A DNA stretch of 43,173 bases from an uncultured Flavobacteriales bacterium (GCA_905182785.1 CAJJDF010000009.1:1-43173); one strand, 5' to 3'. Shown: positions 9,417 to 18,323, numbered from the stretch's first letter. The notes: a model not told the origin generated them from the letters alone. Program-made: numbers and translations.

Positions 9417-9868
9417 TTTCTCATTTTTTTTGGGCGTCTATTGTGAGGTGAGAATATTTTATGAAACTGTGTTGATAGCTCGTTAAATTTTTCTTTCTGC
9501 TCCTCTCTGCATATTTTTTTTATATTAGAAAAATGAATGATGTGCGCTTGCTCCATCTCTTCAAATTTATCTCCAATTAAATTAATTATTGAATCTTTAA
9601 ACACTTGGCTTTCATTGATAAATTCTTTGTATAAAATTATTTTATTCACCCTTATTTCTTTTTGTAAAGACATTATTGTGTTCCTGTCTTCAAGAATTAA
9701 AGTCCTGTATTCTTTTATTTGACTCTCGTCAAAATCGAGCTTCTCAATTATAATCTCTTTGGGCGATTTGTGGTTGCTTCTATTTGGGTTTCCAAAATAA
9801 AGAAAGGCCATTAATACTATATTTAATAGTACCAATAGGGCTGTAACTATTTTTGTTCTATTATTCAT
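9413..9868 (-). CDS. Membrane-anchored Spy/CpxP-like periplasmic protein of a sigma-factor operon
   Basis: 151 residues: one N-terminal membrane anchor (about 7-25), then a highly charged, all-helical periplasmic part. The late segment ICREEQKEKFNEL resembles the LTxxQ-type repeat of Spy/CpxP and heavy-metal-sensor proteins, which bind unfolded proteins or metal in the periplasm. The start overlaps the end of the anti-sigma gene by 8 bp, so translation is probably coupled. The order sigma, anti-sigma, Spy-like is a common Bacteroidota arrangement in which the third protein senses envelope state; that role is inferred here. Identification rests on composition and context more than a firm motif. 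Confidence 0.6.
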   Translation of the reverse strand: MNNRTKIVTALLVLLNIVLMAFLYFGNPNRSNHKSPKEIIIEKLDFDESQIKEYRTLILEDRNTIMSLQKEIRVNKIILYKEFINESQVFKDSIINLIGDKFEEMEQAHIIHFSNIKKICREEQKEKFNELSTQFHKIFSPHNRRPKKMRN

Positions 9869-10118
9869 ATCCTATAAATGTTGACTCGTTTATAGAGAAG
9901 GGATTAACCTCTTGGTTTGCTTTATTACTATTCTTTGTGTTGTTGTAAGTTGTTAATGTTCCTGCATTTACAAACAATAGGGCAAAGGCAAATACCAAGG
10001 CATAATTTCCGTTTCTTTTTTCTGTTATTCGTTTCGTTTCTATTTTATTTTTAATCCCTTCTAGTAAAGAGTCGGGGATAGAAACCTTTTCTATTTTATT
10101 TAAATAATCTTGTTCCAC
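9861..10118 (-). CDS. Small single-pass membrane protein, probable anti-sigma factor
   Basis: 85 residues: a charged cytoplasmic N-terminus (about 1-38, including IEKVSIPDSLLEGIKNKIE), one membrane segment (about 40-58) and a short periplasmic tail. It starts 3 bp after the sigma factor stop codon and overlaps the Spy-like gene by 8 bp. Size, topology and position fit an anti-sigma factor holding the ECF sigma at the membrane. There is no zinc-binding HxxxCxxC motif, so it is not a ZAS-type anti-sigma and the call depends on context. Confidence 0.55.
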   Translation of the reverse strand: MEQDYLNKIEKVSIPDSLLEGIKNKIETKRITEKRNGNYALVFAFALLFVNAGTLTTYNNTKNSNKANQEVNPFSINESTFIGYE

Positions 10119-10121
10119 TAT

Positions 10122-10619
10122 TTATAATTTTTCTTTTAACTTTTTTCTTGCTCTCGTTAATAATGATTCCACCGCTTTCTCATTCATTTTCATTACAGTT
10201 GCAATTTCTTTTTGTGGAATCCCTTCAATTGTTTTTAGAATTAAAGCCGTTTTTTGTTTTTCGGGCAACTTATTTATCTCTCTAAATATCTTCTCCATTT
10301 CCTCTTTACTTTCCAATTTAGCGCCAGGGTGATTAAAATCTTTACTGTCGTAATCTTCGTTTTCTCTAGTAAAAAATAATCTGTATTTTCTGTTTTTAGA
10401 TTTTATTACGTCTAAACAATGGTTTATTGTTATTCTGTATATCCATGTTTTTAGACTAGATTTATTATTAAATCCTTCTAACTTGGTGTGAATTTTTACA
10501 AAAACATCTTGGGTAGCCTCTTTTGAATCTTCTATGTTTTGTAAATAACTTAACGAAAGATTATAAACCAATTGTGAGAATTCGTTATAAATCTCAAGAA
10601 ATTGCTTTTCGTTTTTCAT
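10122..10619 (-). CDS. ECF-type RNA polymerase sigma factor
   Basis: 165 residues with the two ECF domains. Sigma-2 (about 8-75) includes LVYNLSLSYLQNIEDSKEATQDVF and the SLKTWIYRITINHCLD stretch of regions 2.3-2.4. A linker leads into sigma-4 (about 108-165) with LPEKQKTALILKTIEGIPQKEIA, then MNEKAVESLLTRARKKLKE, the helix-turn-helix that reads the -35 element. It is first in a three-gene operon with a probable membrane anti-sigma and a Spy-like protein, pointing to an envelope stress or metal signal. A housekeeping-type promoter lies at 10720-10748 with a leader of about 100 nt. The regulon cannot be read from this window. Confidence 0.92.
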   Translation of the reverse strand: MKNEKQFLEIYNEFSQLVYNLSLSYLQNIEDSKEATQDVFVKIHTKLEGFNNKSSLKTWIYRITINHCLDVIKSKNRKYRLFFTRENEDYDSKDFNHPGAKLESKEEMEKIFREINKLPEKQKTALILKTIEGIPQKEIATVMKMNEKAVESLLTRARKKLKEKL

Positions 10620-10719
10620 TAAATCAATAAAGATAATTCGCTAATAAGGTTTAGACGAAATTTAATTTAATATCCTTCTTGTAAAAGTGATTAAATTAAT
10701 TTGTTGATTTCACTATTTG

Positions 10720-10748
10720 CAAATATAAATTGGGATAGTGTTTTCCAA
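10720..10748 (-). promoter_or_regulatory. Predicted promoter of the ECF sigma operon
   Basis: On the minus strand a TTG (10746-10748) is followed after 18 bp by TATATTTG (10720-10727). This matches the Bacteroidota housekeeping promoter TTG-N17-23-TAnnTTTG in both boxes. It lies about 100 bp before the sigma factor start and implies a leader of about 95 nt. Confidence 0.55.
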
Positions 10749-10866
10749 TTCAACAATTCTAAGAACGGTGAACAAACTCACCAAAAATTAAGGTGATTTC
10801 TTTTTTAAGTCAACTGCAGCTATTTTGGAATTGCCTCAAGTCGTTCTAATAAACTCATAACTCATT

Positions 10867-10898
10867 GTATTTCTTCTTGTCAACACAAGAAGAAATAC
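10867..10898. repeat. Perfect 14-bp hairpin
   Basis: GTATTTCTTCTTGT and ACAAGAAGAAATAC enclose the loop CAAC. CTCA and TGAG extend the pairing past a mismatch. It lies about 45 bp downstream of the DUF1573 stop codon, where a terminator would be expected, but no T-tract follows on either strand. It may act as an RNA 3' end stabiliser or a factor-dependent end. Confidence 0.6.
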
Positions 10899-10943
10899 TG
10901 AGTAAAATTATAGTTCCATATGCTTACGAATAATTTTTTATTA

Positions 10944-11546
10944 TTACATTGCTGCTGCATCCAAAGGCGAAATTGGCTGAGGCTTAGGTGCATTTGGATC
11001 TGCTTGAATGTCTCCAGTAATTGTCAAGATAGAGTTGGCTGGATTTGTATTGGCAGTTACAGTAACTTGTTTTGTTTGTTTTCCTGATTGTCCATTTGGC
11101 TTGTATACCACTTTAATTTCTCCTTTGTCTCCTGGTAAAATTGGTTCTTTTGGCCATTCTGGAACTGTACACCCACAAGATCCTTTTGCATTAGAAATTA
11201 CTAAAGGTTCTGTTCCTGTATTAGTAAACACAAAAGTATGTGAGTTTGAAGAGGTTGACAATACTTTCCCAAAATCTTTCTTTGATGTTGCAAAATTAAT
11301 TCCTGTTTTAGGAATATCTGGCATTCCTTGAGTTATTGGCTGAGGCTGAGCTCCAGAGTTTTGTTGTGGCAAAGTACTAGGAAAGTTTGCTCCTTCATTA
11401 TCGGTAAGCTGACTTGGATTTGACACTTTAGGGTCTAAAGCCGTAATTGTTCTTCCTTCGTCAGAAGTAATGATTTTATAAGTGTTAAATAGTGTAAGCA
11501 GTCCTATTACAGATATTGCTCCAATTATTATATTCTCTTTTTTCAT
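10944..11546 (-). CDS. DUF1573 domain protein, membrane-anchored
   Basis: 200 residues: an N-terminal membrane anchor or uncleaved signal (about 5-26), a Pro/Gln-rich linker (about 45-80), then a DUF1573 domain (about 85-185). That Ig-like domain is marked by DFGKV, FVFTNTGTEPLVISNAKGSC, GCTVPEWPKEPILPGDKGEI and VVYKPNGQSG. The CGCT motif has two cysteines of unknown role. The tail is Pro/Ala-rich. The protein is probably periplasmic. DUF1573 proteins are abundant in Bacteroidota and uncharacterised. The gene follows the S41 protease by 61 bp with its own TATATTTG element, so it may be transcribed separately. Confidence 0.85.
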   Translation of the reverse strand: MKKENIIIGAISVIGLLTLFNTYKIITSDEGRTITALDPKVSNPSQLTDNEGANFPSTLPQQNSGAQPQPITQGMPDIPKTGINFATSKKDFGKVLSTSSNSHTFVFTNTGTEPLVISNAKGSCGCTVPEWPKEPILPGDKGEIKVVYKPNGQSGKQTKQVTVTANTNPANSILTITGDIQADPNAPKPQPISPLDAAAM

Positions 11547-11580
11547 AGGTTATTTGGTATTGATTTTTTTAATTGATTAA

Positions 11581-11588
11581 CAAATATA
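11581..11588 (-). promoter_or_regulatory. Putative -7 element of the DUF1573 gene
   Basis: The minus strand reads TATATTTG (consensus TAnnTTTG) 34 bp before the start codon. No TTG was seen at -33 spacing. Confidence 0.35.
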
Positions 11589-11607
11589 AAAAATAAAAAG
11601 GTTTAGT

Positions 11608-13212
11608 TTAAAAAATTCTGTTTTTAGCCAATTTTAGTTTTTTATACCTTCCGTCTTTCAATACATTAATTCCTTCTTGGTACACTGGATTCAGTTCATT
11701 GAAAATTTCATAAAACTCACTAAACCCCCAAGTATTTTGAGCAATCAGTGCTTTTAATCTTATGGTAATTGCTTTTTCTGCCTTAAGAAATTGGTCTTCT
11801 TTGTATTCTAGTTTATTGTTTTTTGCATATTCTATCATTTCAATGGTGACTTGCTTTAAATCAAACTTTTCTTTAAAGTCTGCAAAACTTGGATAATCAT
11901 CCATCAACTGATCTCTGTTTTCATTTACATACTCCAAGGCAAATCTATTCATGATTCCTTTTCTTACCAAACTATTAAAATATGCAGAAGTTCCTGTTGT
12001 GTCTATTGACACAAAAACATCTGGAGTAATTCCTCCTCCAGCATATACTTCTCTTTTCTTTATTAATGTTTTGAAAATTAAAGAGTCTGGGGTTTTTATA
12101 CTATCCTGAGAGAAAGACTCTCCATTCAAATACCTCCCATATTTCTCTTTTCTGTATGCTTTTGCCCCTTTTTCATACGACTTTTGAATACACCTTCCTG
12201 AGGGTGTGTAATATCTTTGAGTTGTAATTCTTACCTTAGAACCATCCGGTAAATCTACTGGTCTTTGAACCAATCCTTTTCCAAAAGTCCTTCTTCCCAC
12301 AATGGCTCCTCTGTCCCAGTCTTGGATTGCTCCAGATACAATTTCACTTGCTGAAGCAGAACTTTCATTCACCAAAACCACCAAGTTCCCTTTTACGTAT
12401 TCTCCTCTTTTTGTAGAGGTGTAATCTTTTCTTTTATAACTTCTTCCTTTTGTGTAAACAATCAATTTTTCTCTGGTTAAGAACTGATCAACAAGATTGA
12501 ATGAAACATCTAAGTATCCTCCCCCATTGTTTTGTAAATCAAGAATCAATGATTTCATTCCTTTTTCTTCCAGTTTTTCAAGAGCCATTAAAAACTCCCC
12601 TACGGTTGTTCTCGCAAATGCATTGATTTTAATATAACCAATTTCATCGTCTATCATGTATGAAGCATCTACACTGTAAATTGGAATTTTATCTCTTGTA
12701 ATTTCAAAATCTATTAAGTCTTCTTCTCCTTTTCTTTGGACACTCATTGTTACTTTTGTACCCTTTTTTCCCAATAATCTGTTTCTAACTCCTGTATTGG
12801 ATAAGCCTACTCCAGCTACGGTTTCTTCGTCTATTTTTATGATTTGGTCACCTGCAGAAACTCCAACTTTTGCCGAAGGGCCTCCTGGAATTGCTTGTAC
12901 AACCATTAATGTGTCGTTCAATATTTGAAAACGAACTCCTACGCCTTCAAAATTTCCTTTGAGGGGGGCTTCTACGGCTTCTACTCTTTTGGCAGCAATG
13001 TAAGCAGAGTGAGGATCTAGTTTTTCTAACATTGCTTTAATTGCAACATCTACTAGTTCTGCCGAGTTGGTAGAGTCAACATAGAGTTGCTCTATGATGT
13101 CTATCATTTTTGCGAGCTTATAGGTTGTCTTATTTTTATCCTTTTCTATTTGCCCTAAACTTATGTTTGTTGTTGCAAAAATTAGTGTCGCAACTGCTAT
13201 TATTATTTTCAT
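11608..13212 (-). CDS. C-terminal processing peptidase, S41 family (CtpA/Prc-like)
   Basis: 534 residues with a signal peptide (about 1-20, ending SLGQ), so it is periplasmic. It holds an N-terminal helical cap, a PDZ domain (about 85-175; VRFQILNDTLMVVQAIPGGP, AGDQIIKID) and the S41 catalytic domain. The catalytic serine sits in SSASASEIVSGAI (about 285-290) and the lysine in RRTFGKGLVQ (about 310). YTPSGRCIQKSYEKGA is typical of Bacteroidota carboxy-terminal proteases. The C-terminal 130 residues are helical. It probably trims or degrades exported proteins. It lies 9 bp after the MORN-type gene in the same direction, so the two are likely co-transcribed. Confidence 0.93.
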   Translation of the reverse strand: MKIIIAVATLIFATTNISLGQIEKDKNKTTYKLAKMIDIIEQLYVDSTNSAELVDVAIKAMLEKLDPHSAYIAAKRVEAVEAPLKGNFEGVGVRFQILNDTLMVVQAIPGGPSAKVGVSAGDQIIKIDEETVAGVGLSNTGVRNRLLGKKGTKVTMSVQRKGEEDLIDFEITRDKIPIYSVDASYMIDDEIGYIKINAFARTTVGEFLMALEKLEEKGMKSLILDLQNNGGGYLDVSFNLVDQFLTREKLIVYTKGRSYKRKDYTSTKRGEYVKGNLVVLVNESSASASEIVSGAIQDWDRGAIVGRRTFGKGLVQRPVDLPDGSKVRITTQRYYTPSGRCIQKSYEKGAKAYRKEKYGRYLNGESFSQDSIKTPDSLIFKTLIKKREVYAGGGITPDVFVSIDTTGTSAYFNSLVRKGIMNRFALEYVNENRDQLMDDYPSFADFKEKFDLKQVTIEMIEYAKNNKLEYKEDQFLKAEKAITIRLKALIAQNTWGFSEFYEIFNELNPVYQEGINVLKDGRYKKLKLAKNRIF

Positions 13213-13221
13213 GTTCCTTTT

Positions 13222-14190
13222 TTATTGTCCAATTATTGGCTCTCCAAATTTATTGTATTTCTTCTCTTCTTCTACCTTGTCTTTTTTGTAAAAAATCTCG
13301 CGCTTTAATTTTCCATTGTTATGGTATTCTTTCCATTCCCCGTGTTTTTTGCCTTTATTATAGTTTTCAATTTTTCTTGGCGATCCGTCTTCAAAGTTAA
13401 AAATCCATTCGCCATCTGGCTCTCCTTTTTTATAAAATGTTTTGTAGGCAATGCTTCCGTCATCAAAATAGGAATTATCTACTCCTTCAATTTCTCCTTC
13501 TTGGTAGTTTTTTTCAATTATTAACACACTATCTCGAGTGTATTTCAAATAAGGACCATTAAATTTATTCTTTTTATAAGTCACTCTTTTTTTAATCGAG
13601 CCATCCTTGTAAAACTGTTCAAAAGTTCCATTCTTCACTTCCATTAAGTAGTTTTCTGTCTTCTTTTTTATTCCATTTGGGTAGTAATAACTTTGCTTTC
13701 CATGTTTGTTTCCAAAAGAGTAATTGTTTTCCCACATTAAGGTAGAGTCTTTTTCCCAAAACTGCCATTTCCCATGTGGTTTTCCTTGCGCATAATTTAG
13801 GTGAAGCCATTTTACTCCATCGTCATAAAACTTATAAAGTGGCCCGTCTTCTTTTCCATTTATATACGTTATTTGCATTTCTAACTGATTGTCATCATAA
13901 AAAGTCGCGCAGGATCCTGTAAATGGTTTTTTTCCTTTTCCCGTTTGGCTATAGGCTAATTGGGAGGTTGGGTCTATCTCTAAATCATCTTTACAATTAC
14001 AAATTTTTTTTTGTGGACCTCTTTTTTCGTGCACTTTCTGTGGCTCCGTAATGATTGTGTCTTTTTTTAGAGAGCGAGCTGGAGGTCCTTCTCCACCTCT
14101 GTATATTCTCCTTTTTTGAGAATAAGAAAAGTTACTTCCTAAGAGGATTAGAAAAGCTGTAAATAATAAGATTGAAATAAATTGTTTCAT
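13222..14190 (-). CDS. Exported MORN-type (YwqK-like) repeat protein
   Basis: 322 residues with a signal peptide (about 1-24, ending NFSYSQ). From residue 90 on it consists of short repeats of the form 'YyxxGxxxxxxxYxxGKxhGxwxxyyxdG', for example GKPHGKWQFWEKDS, NKHGKQSYYYPNGIKK and GKKHGEWKEYHNNGKLKR. These belong to the MORN_2 class, often labelled YwqK antitoxin-like in databases although no toxin partner is visible. The protein is presumably periplasmic or on the cell surface. Gap of 9 bp to the S41 protease downstream. A longer relative is encoded at 38395-39930. Confidence 0.8.
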   Translation of the reverse strand: MKQFISILLFTAFLILLGSNFSYSQKRRIYRGGEGPPARSLKKDTIITEPQKVHEKRGPQKKICNCKDDLEIDPTSQLAYSQTGKGKKPFTGSCATFYDDNQLEMQITYINGKEDGPLYKFYDDGVKWLHLNYAQGKPHGKWQFWEKDSTLMWENNYSFGNKHGKQSYYYPNGIKKKTENYLMEVKNGTFEQFYKDGSIKKRVTYKKNKFNGPYLKYTRDSVLIIEKNYQEGEIEGVDNSYFDDGSIAYKTFYKKGEPDGEWIFNFEDGSPRKIENYNKGKKHGEWKEYHNNGKLKREIFYKKDKVEEEKKYNKFGEPIIGQ

Positions 14191-14248
14191 ACAAATTCTT
14201 TGTGTTTTAGTTACATAAACTATAACAAAAACAGTGTAATTTAATAAT

Positions 14249-15346
14249 TTATAAATAATTAACAGGATTTGTGGTTATAGTCGTTTTAATAAACTCGACT
14301 CTATTGAATTCTGGAGCCAAGATGTCATGAAATAAATCTATGGTAAATTGCTCGCTTTCGAAATGCCCAATGTCTGCAATTATAAGTTGATTTTGTGCAT
14401 CAAAAAACTGATGATACTTGTAATCTCCTGTAATAAACACATCTGCCTTTTGGCTTATTGCATTGTTAAGCAAGAAACTTCCCGAACCACCACAAATTGC
14501 TATTTTTTTTACTGTTTTTTTTTGAATATTTGTGTGACGAACGCAGTCTGTTTTCATTTTTGTTTTCAATGATTTTAAAAACTCCAAAGTGTCTATTTCT
14601 TTTTCCAATTCGCCAATCATTCCTGAGCCAATTTGTTGATTTGCGTTAGTAATAGGAATAATTTCATGAGCAACTTCTTCGTAGGAATGAGCTTTTTTTA
14701 CCTCAACCAATAATTTATTAATTTGATGATTAACAGCTAAAACTTCTATTTTTATTTCGTCCTCTGTGCTTAACTCTCCTTTTTCTCCGTAAGATGGATT
14801 TGAATTTTCACTAGGTAGGTAAGTTCCTTTGCCTTCTGTATTAAAACTACAGTTAGAATACTCGCTAATGTTTCCTGCTCCGTTTTCAAATAAATTATTT
14901 CTTACCGCGTCCGCATTATCTGGTTTGCAGTAAATCACTAATTTACTCATTATATCTATTTTTGGCGCCAAGATTTTTGTGTTGGTTAATCCTATTGCAT
15001 TCGCCATTTTTTGGTTTACTCCGTTTTTCAATACATTGTCCAAATTGGTATGGCATGCGTAAATTGCAATGTCGTTTTTTATAGCTTTTAAGATTGTTTT
15101 TTCAATGTAGTTTTTACCTGTCAAAGATTTTAAACCATTAAAAACAATAGGATGGTGAGCAATTACCAATTCACACCCTTTTTCTATGGCTTCATCAATA
15201 ACAGACTCAATACTGTCCAAACACAATAAAACTTTTGTAACTTTTTTGTTTCTATCTCCAACAATTAGTCCGCTATTATCGTAAGACTCTTGGAAAGAAA
15301 GTGGGGCAACTTGTTCTAAATAGCTTGTTATTTGATGTAGTTTCAT
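14249..15346 (-). CDS. Nif3-like dinuclear metal centre protein (NIF3/YqfO family)
   Basis: The 365-residue product has the two Nif3 halves with metal-binding His and Asp/Glu residues: ELVIAHHPIVF (about 59-69), ACHTNLDNVLKNGVN (about 96-110), then near the C-terminus GDYKYHQFFDAQ and ADIGHFESEQ. Between them lies a PII/CutA-like insert (about 130-235), as in YqfO-type members of about 370 residues. Members form toroidal hexamers; the cellular function is unsettled, and annotations as GTP cyclohydrolase I type 2 are not proven for this clade. It probably starts a minus-strand row with the MORN and S41 genes, with a 58-bp gap. Confidence 0.92.
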   Translation of the reverse strand: MKLHQITSYLEQVAPLSFQESYDNSGLIVGDRNKKVTKVLLCLDSIESVIDEAIEKGCELVIAHHPIVFNGLKSLTGKNYIEKTILKAIKNDIAIYACHTNLDNVLKNGVNQKMANAIGLTNTKILAPKIDIMSKLVIYCKPDNADAVRNNLFENGAGNISEYSNCSFNTEGKGTYLPSENSNPSYGEKGELSTEDEIKIEVLAVNHQINKLLVEVKKAHSYEEVAHEIIPITNANQQIGSGMIGELEKEIDTLEFLKSLKTKMKTDCVRHTNIQKKTVKKIAICGGSGSFLLNNAISQKADVFITGDYKYHQFFDAQNQLIIADIGHFESEQFTIDLFHDILAPEFNRVEFIKTTITTNPVNYL

Positions 15347-15376
15347 TGTTCAAAATAATTATCCCTAAATATAAAG

Positions 15377-15420
15377 ATTTCAAACTTATAGAAAGGTTAA
15401 TTGGGTTTCTTGTTTGAAAT
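15377..15420. repeat. 9-bp inverted repeat upstream of the Nif3 gene
   Basis: ATTTCAAAC (15377-15385) and GTTTGAAAT (15412-15420) are perfect complements with a 26-bp spacer. They lie 31-74 bp before the Nif3 start at 15346, so a regulatory site or hairpin is possible. The surrounding 255-bp gap holds no gene. Confidence 0.25.
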
Positions 15421-15601
15421 AAATTATTGTTTTTACTTAAACGTAACAATTTATTTTCTTAACGTAAATTTCAAAAGGTCGTTTTTGCCTGCTCCACCTG
15501 TTTTGGATAACTCGACTAATCTTTTGGTTCAAAATGAATAAAAATGCTCGTGTTAAGATTCTCTTTTTTTAAGTAAATAAAACGGTGGGAGATTATCGAA
15601 A

Positions 15602-16036
15602 TTACTTCACTCCTGTACTTCCAAAACCTCCTTCTCCCCTATTTGTTTCTGATAATTCTGAAACTGGAATCCACTCTGCTTGATCATATTTTGCTATGAT
15701 TAATTGTGCGATTCTCTCTCCATCTTCTACCACAAAATCTTCGTTACTCATGTTAATCAAGATTACTCCAATATCTCCTCGGTAGTCGGCATCAATTGTT
15801 CCTGGCGCATTTAATACGGTTACTCCTTTCTTGTAAGCCAATCCACTTCTTGGGCGAACTTGAGCTTCGTAACCATCTGGTAAAGCAATTTGCAATCCTG
15901 TTGGCACTAGTTTTCTTTCAAGAGGTTTTAATGTGAATGATTCTTCCAAGTTTGCTCTCAAATCTAACCCTGCAGATTGTGAGGTTGCGTATTGTGGTAA
16001 TTCATGTTTTGAATTATTTATGATTTCTATTTTCAT
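15602..16036 (-). CDS. dut: Deoxyuridine 5'-triphosphate nucleotidohydrolase
   Basis: 144 residues; hydrolyses dUTP to dUMP and diphosphate, keeping uracil out of DNA and feeding thymidylate synthesis. All five trimeric-dUTPase motifs are present: AGLDLRA (about 23-29), [11 protein letters not shown] (about 62-72), [15 protein letters not shown] (about 79-93, with the catalytic Asp), GERIAQLI (about 106-113) and the C-terminal [10 protein letters not shown] that closes over the substrate. The start overlaps the flippase stop as ATGA, indicating translational coupling at the end of the hydratase/flippase/dUTPase row. Confidence 0.97.
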   Translation of the reverse strand: MKIEIINNSKHELPQYATSQSAGLDLRANLEESFTLKPLERKLVPTGLQIALPDGYEAQVRPRSGLAYKKGVTVLNAPGTIDADYRGDIGVILINMSNEDFVVEDGERIAQLIIAKYDQAEWIPVSELSETNRGEGGFGSTGVK

Positions 16037-17535
16037 TCTTTATTTTTTAAAAGGCTTTTAATATCAATCCCTTCAAGCTTGTAGATAAACCACAAATAAA
16101 ATGAGAATAAGAAAGTATTAAAAGATAAAATTATTAAAATGTTATCTGGAAATATTATTTTGAAACCAACACTTATTCCATAAAGTGCGATTGCGAAAAG
16201 GAGAAAGAATCCTGATCTTCTTAAATTATATGGGATTGGATAGTGTTTTTGACCCAAATAATAAGAAACCAACATCATTCCGCCATAAACCAAAAGTGTG
16301 GTCCAGGCTGAGGCAACATATCCTAAAATTGGGATAAAGATTACATTTAAAACAATTGTAACTATTGCCCCTCCAATAGCAATGTAGGCACCAAACTTAG
16401 TTTGTCCAGAGAGTTTATACCAAATGGATTGGTTGTAATAAACACCAAGAAAAATATTGGCAATAAGCAAGATTGGAACTACATGAAGACCTTCCCAGTA
16501 TTCTTTCTTTGGCAACAACCATTTGAAAACTTCTAAATACATTAAAATAAATAAAAACATAACAGACACAGCAAGTACAAAGTAATTCATGACAGTTCTG
16601 TAGGTTTCGTTTGCGTTTTTTTCTTTGGCTCGAGCAAAGAAAAAAGGTTCGGCTGCATACCTAAATGCTTGTATAAACAAAGAAATTAAAATTGATAGTT
16701 TGTAAACCCCAGAATAAATTCCTACTTGTTGTTTTGCAAATACAACTCCGTATTCGGGCTCTAACACTCTTCTTAATAAAATTCTATCGAATGTTTCGTT
16801 TATTATTCCTGCAAAACTTCCCAACATTAAGGGTAGCGAATAAATCAGCATATTCTTAAGCAGCTTCATGTTCATCTGCCATTTTACCTTTATAAACTCT
16901 GGGTACAACAAAATAATTTTCACTCCTGTTGCTAGTAAATTGGAGATAAAAATGTATCCAATTCCAATTTCTGGCCTGTAAAGCAGTTCTACTAAAGCCG
17001 TTTTATTTCCGTGGTCAAAACTTGTTTTTGCGTAGGCGATAAAAAGCAGGTTGAAAAAAATGTTTGTCCCAATATTTATCAAGTTTATTTGAGCAAACTT
17101 TTTTGCTTTGTTTTCGTTTCTCAACTTTGCCATTGGAATAGATGCAAAGGCGTCTAACCCGAGAATTAAAGCTAAATATATTATGAAATCTGGACGAGAG
17201 GCGTATCCTATTAAATTGGCTATAGGTTGAGTAAAAAGAAATCCTAAGAGGATAAACAATCCGCTGAAGGTTGCAATAAAAGTTAAGGCCGTACTGTACA
17301 CACTGTCTTTGTTTTCTTCCGTTTTAGAAAACCTAAAAAAGGCTGTTTCCATTCCAAAACCTAGCAAAACCATAAAAAAAGCAACATTGGCATACAATTC
17401 AGATACCTCTCCGTATTGTGCAGTGCTAAAACTCGTTACATAAAGTGGTGTGAGCAGAAAATTTAGTATACGGGCAAACATACTACTTACTCCATAAATA
17501 GCTGTTTGCCCTGCAAGTTTTTTAATTACACTCAA
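16033..17535 (-). CDS. Polysaccharide/lipid-linked oligosaccharide flippase (Wzx/MATE-like)
   Basis: The 500-residue integral membrane protein has about 14 hydrophobic segments and the N-terminal pattern of polysaccharide biosynthesis exporters ([23 protein letters not shown], written here as the family's N-terminal signature region). The central charged loop [21 protein letters not shown] is also typical. Such proteins flip undecaprenyl-linked sugars across the inner membrane. No glycosyltransferase cluster surrounds it, so the substrate is unknown. It lies 11 bp after the enoyl-CoA hydratase gene and overlaps dut by 4 bp; this operon mixes unrelated functions. Confidence 0.88.
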   Translation of the reverse strand: MSVIKKLAGQTAIYGVSSMFARILNFLLTPLYVTSFSTAQYGEVSELYANVAFFMVLLGFGMETAFFRFSKTEENKDSVYSTALTFIATFSGLFILLGFLFTQPIANLIGYASRPDFIIYLALILGLDAFASIPMAKLRNENKAKKFAQINLINIGTNIFFNLLFIAYAKTSFDHGNKTALVELLYRPEIGIGYIFISNLLATGVKIILLYPEFIKVKWQMNMKLLKNMLIYSLPLMLGSFAGIINETFDRILLRRVLEPEYGVVFAKQQVGIYSGVYKLSILISLFIQAFRYAAEPFFFARAKEKNANETYRTVMNYFVLAVSVMFLFILMYLEVFKWLLPKKEYWEGLHVVPILLIANIFLGVYYNQSIWYKLSGQTKFGAYIAIGGAIVTIVLNVIFIPILGYVASAWTTLLVYGGMMLVSYYLGQKHYPIPYNLRRSGFFLLFAIALYGISVGFKIIFPDNILIILSFNTFLFSFYLWFIYKLEGIDIKSLLKNKE

Positions 17536-17546
17536 GTGTGTTGTTT

Positions 17547-18323
17547 TTATTTAAAATCCGCTTTTCTTTTTTCCATAAAAGCTGTGGTTCCTTCTTTAAA
17601 ATCGTCTGTTCCAAAACAGTTTCCAAATTCTTCTATTTCTGTGTCAAATCCATTTACTCCGTCTTCGTAGTTTGCATTCACTGCTTTGATAGCAAATGAG
17701 ATTGCTGAAGAAGAATTTCTGCAAATTTTTGATGTAATTTTGTTGCACAATTCCATCAATCCTTCTGGAGTTGTTACGTGATTTACTAATCCCAATTTGT
17801 ATGCATCTTCTGCTGAAATCATTCCTGCTGTAGCAATCATTTCCATTGCTTTTCCTCTTCCTACTAGTTGTGCTAATCTTTGTGTTCCTCCGTATCCAGG
17901 AATTACTCCAAGGGACACTTCTGGTAATCCCATTTTTGCATTGTCAGAGGCAACACGGATATGAGCCGCCATTGCTAACTCTAATCCTCCTCCAAGTGCA
18001 AATCCATTAATGGCCGCAACTACTGGAGTAGATAAGTTTTGTAACAAATCAAATAATTTGTCGTGCCCACCTTTACTTAGTTTTTTTCCTTCTTCTACGC
18101 TAAAAGCTGCAAATTCTTTGATGTCGGCTCCAGCTACAAATGCTTTTTCGCCACTCCCTGTCAAGATAATCGCTTTTATTTCTTTGTCCGCTTCCGCTCG
18201 TGATAATGCTTGTGATAATTCATTAATCGTTTGCGAATTTAAAGCGTTAAGCTGTGATGGTCTGTTTATAGTTATAACTCTTGTTGAGTTTGAGTCTTCA
18301 ATTAGTAAATTGGTATATGCCAT
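17547..18323 (-). CDS. Enoyl-CoA hydratase/isomerase family protein
   Basis: 258 residues, a full-length crotonase. AFVAGADIKEF (about 61-71) and FALGGGLELAMA (about 103-114) form the oxyanion hole and supply the first catalytic Glu. The second Glu lies in LPEVSLGVIPGYGGTQRL (about 131-148). Both glutamates expected of true enoyl-CoA hydratases are present, supporting hydration of trans-2-enoyl-CoA in fatty acid oxidation or butanoate-type metabolism; substrate chain length cannot be told. It is first in the row with the flippase and dut, with a TAACTTTG element 22 bp upstream. Confidence 0.92.
   Translation of the reverse strand: MAYTNLLIEDSNSTRVITINRPSQLNALNSQTINELSQALSRAEADKEIKAIILTGSGEKAFVAGADIKEFAAFSVEEGKKLSKGGHDKLFDLLQNLSTPVVAAINGFALGGGLELAMAAHIRVASDNAKMGLPEVSLGVIPGYGGTQRLAQLVGRGKAMEMIATAGMISAEDAYKLGLVNHVTTPEGLMELCNKITSKICRNSSSAISFAIKAVNANYEDGVNGFDTEIEEFGNCFGTDDFKEGTTAFMEKRKADFK

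Larger units (their letters stand above)
10620..10943. other. 324-bp intergenic stretch between DUF1573 and the ECF operon
   Basis: It holds no credible gene. It contains the predicted promoter of the sigma-factor operon (10720-10748) and a 14-bp perfect hairpin (10867-10898). The rest is AT-rich without recognised structure. Confidence 0.6.

Noticed and set aside
13222-14190. Toxin-antitoxin system suggested by the YwqK label
   Set aside because: The protein has a signal peptide and no toxin-like partner gene; the label comes from MORN-like repeats only.
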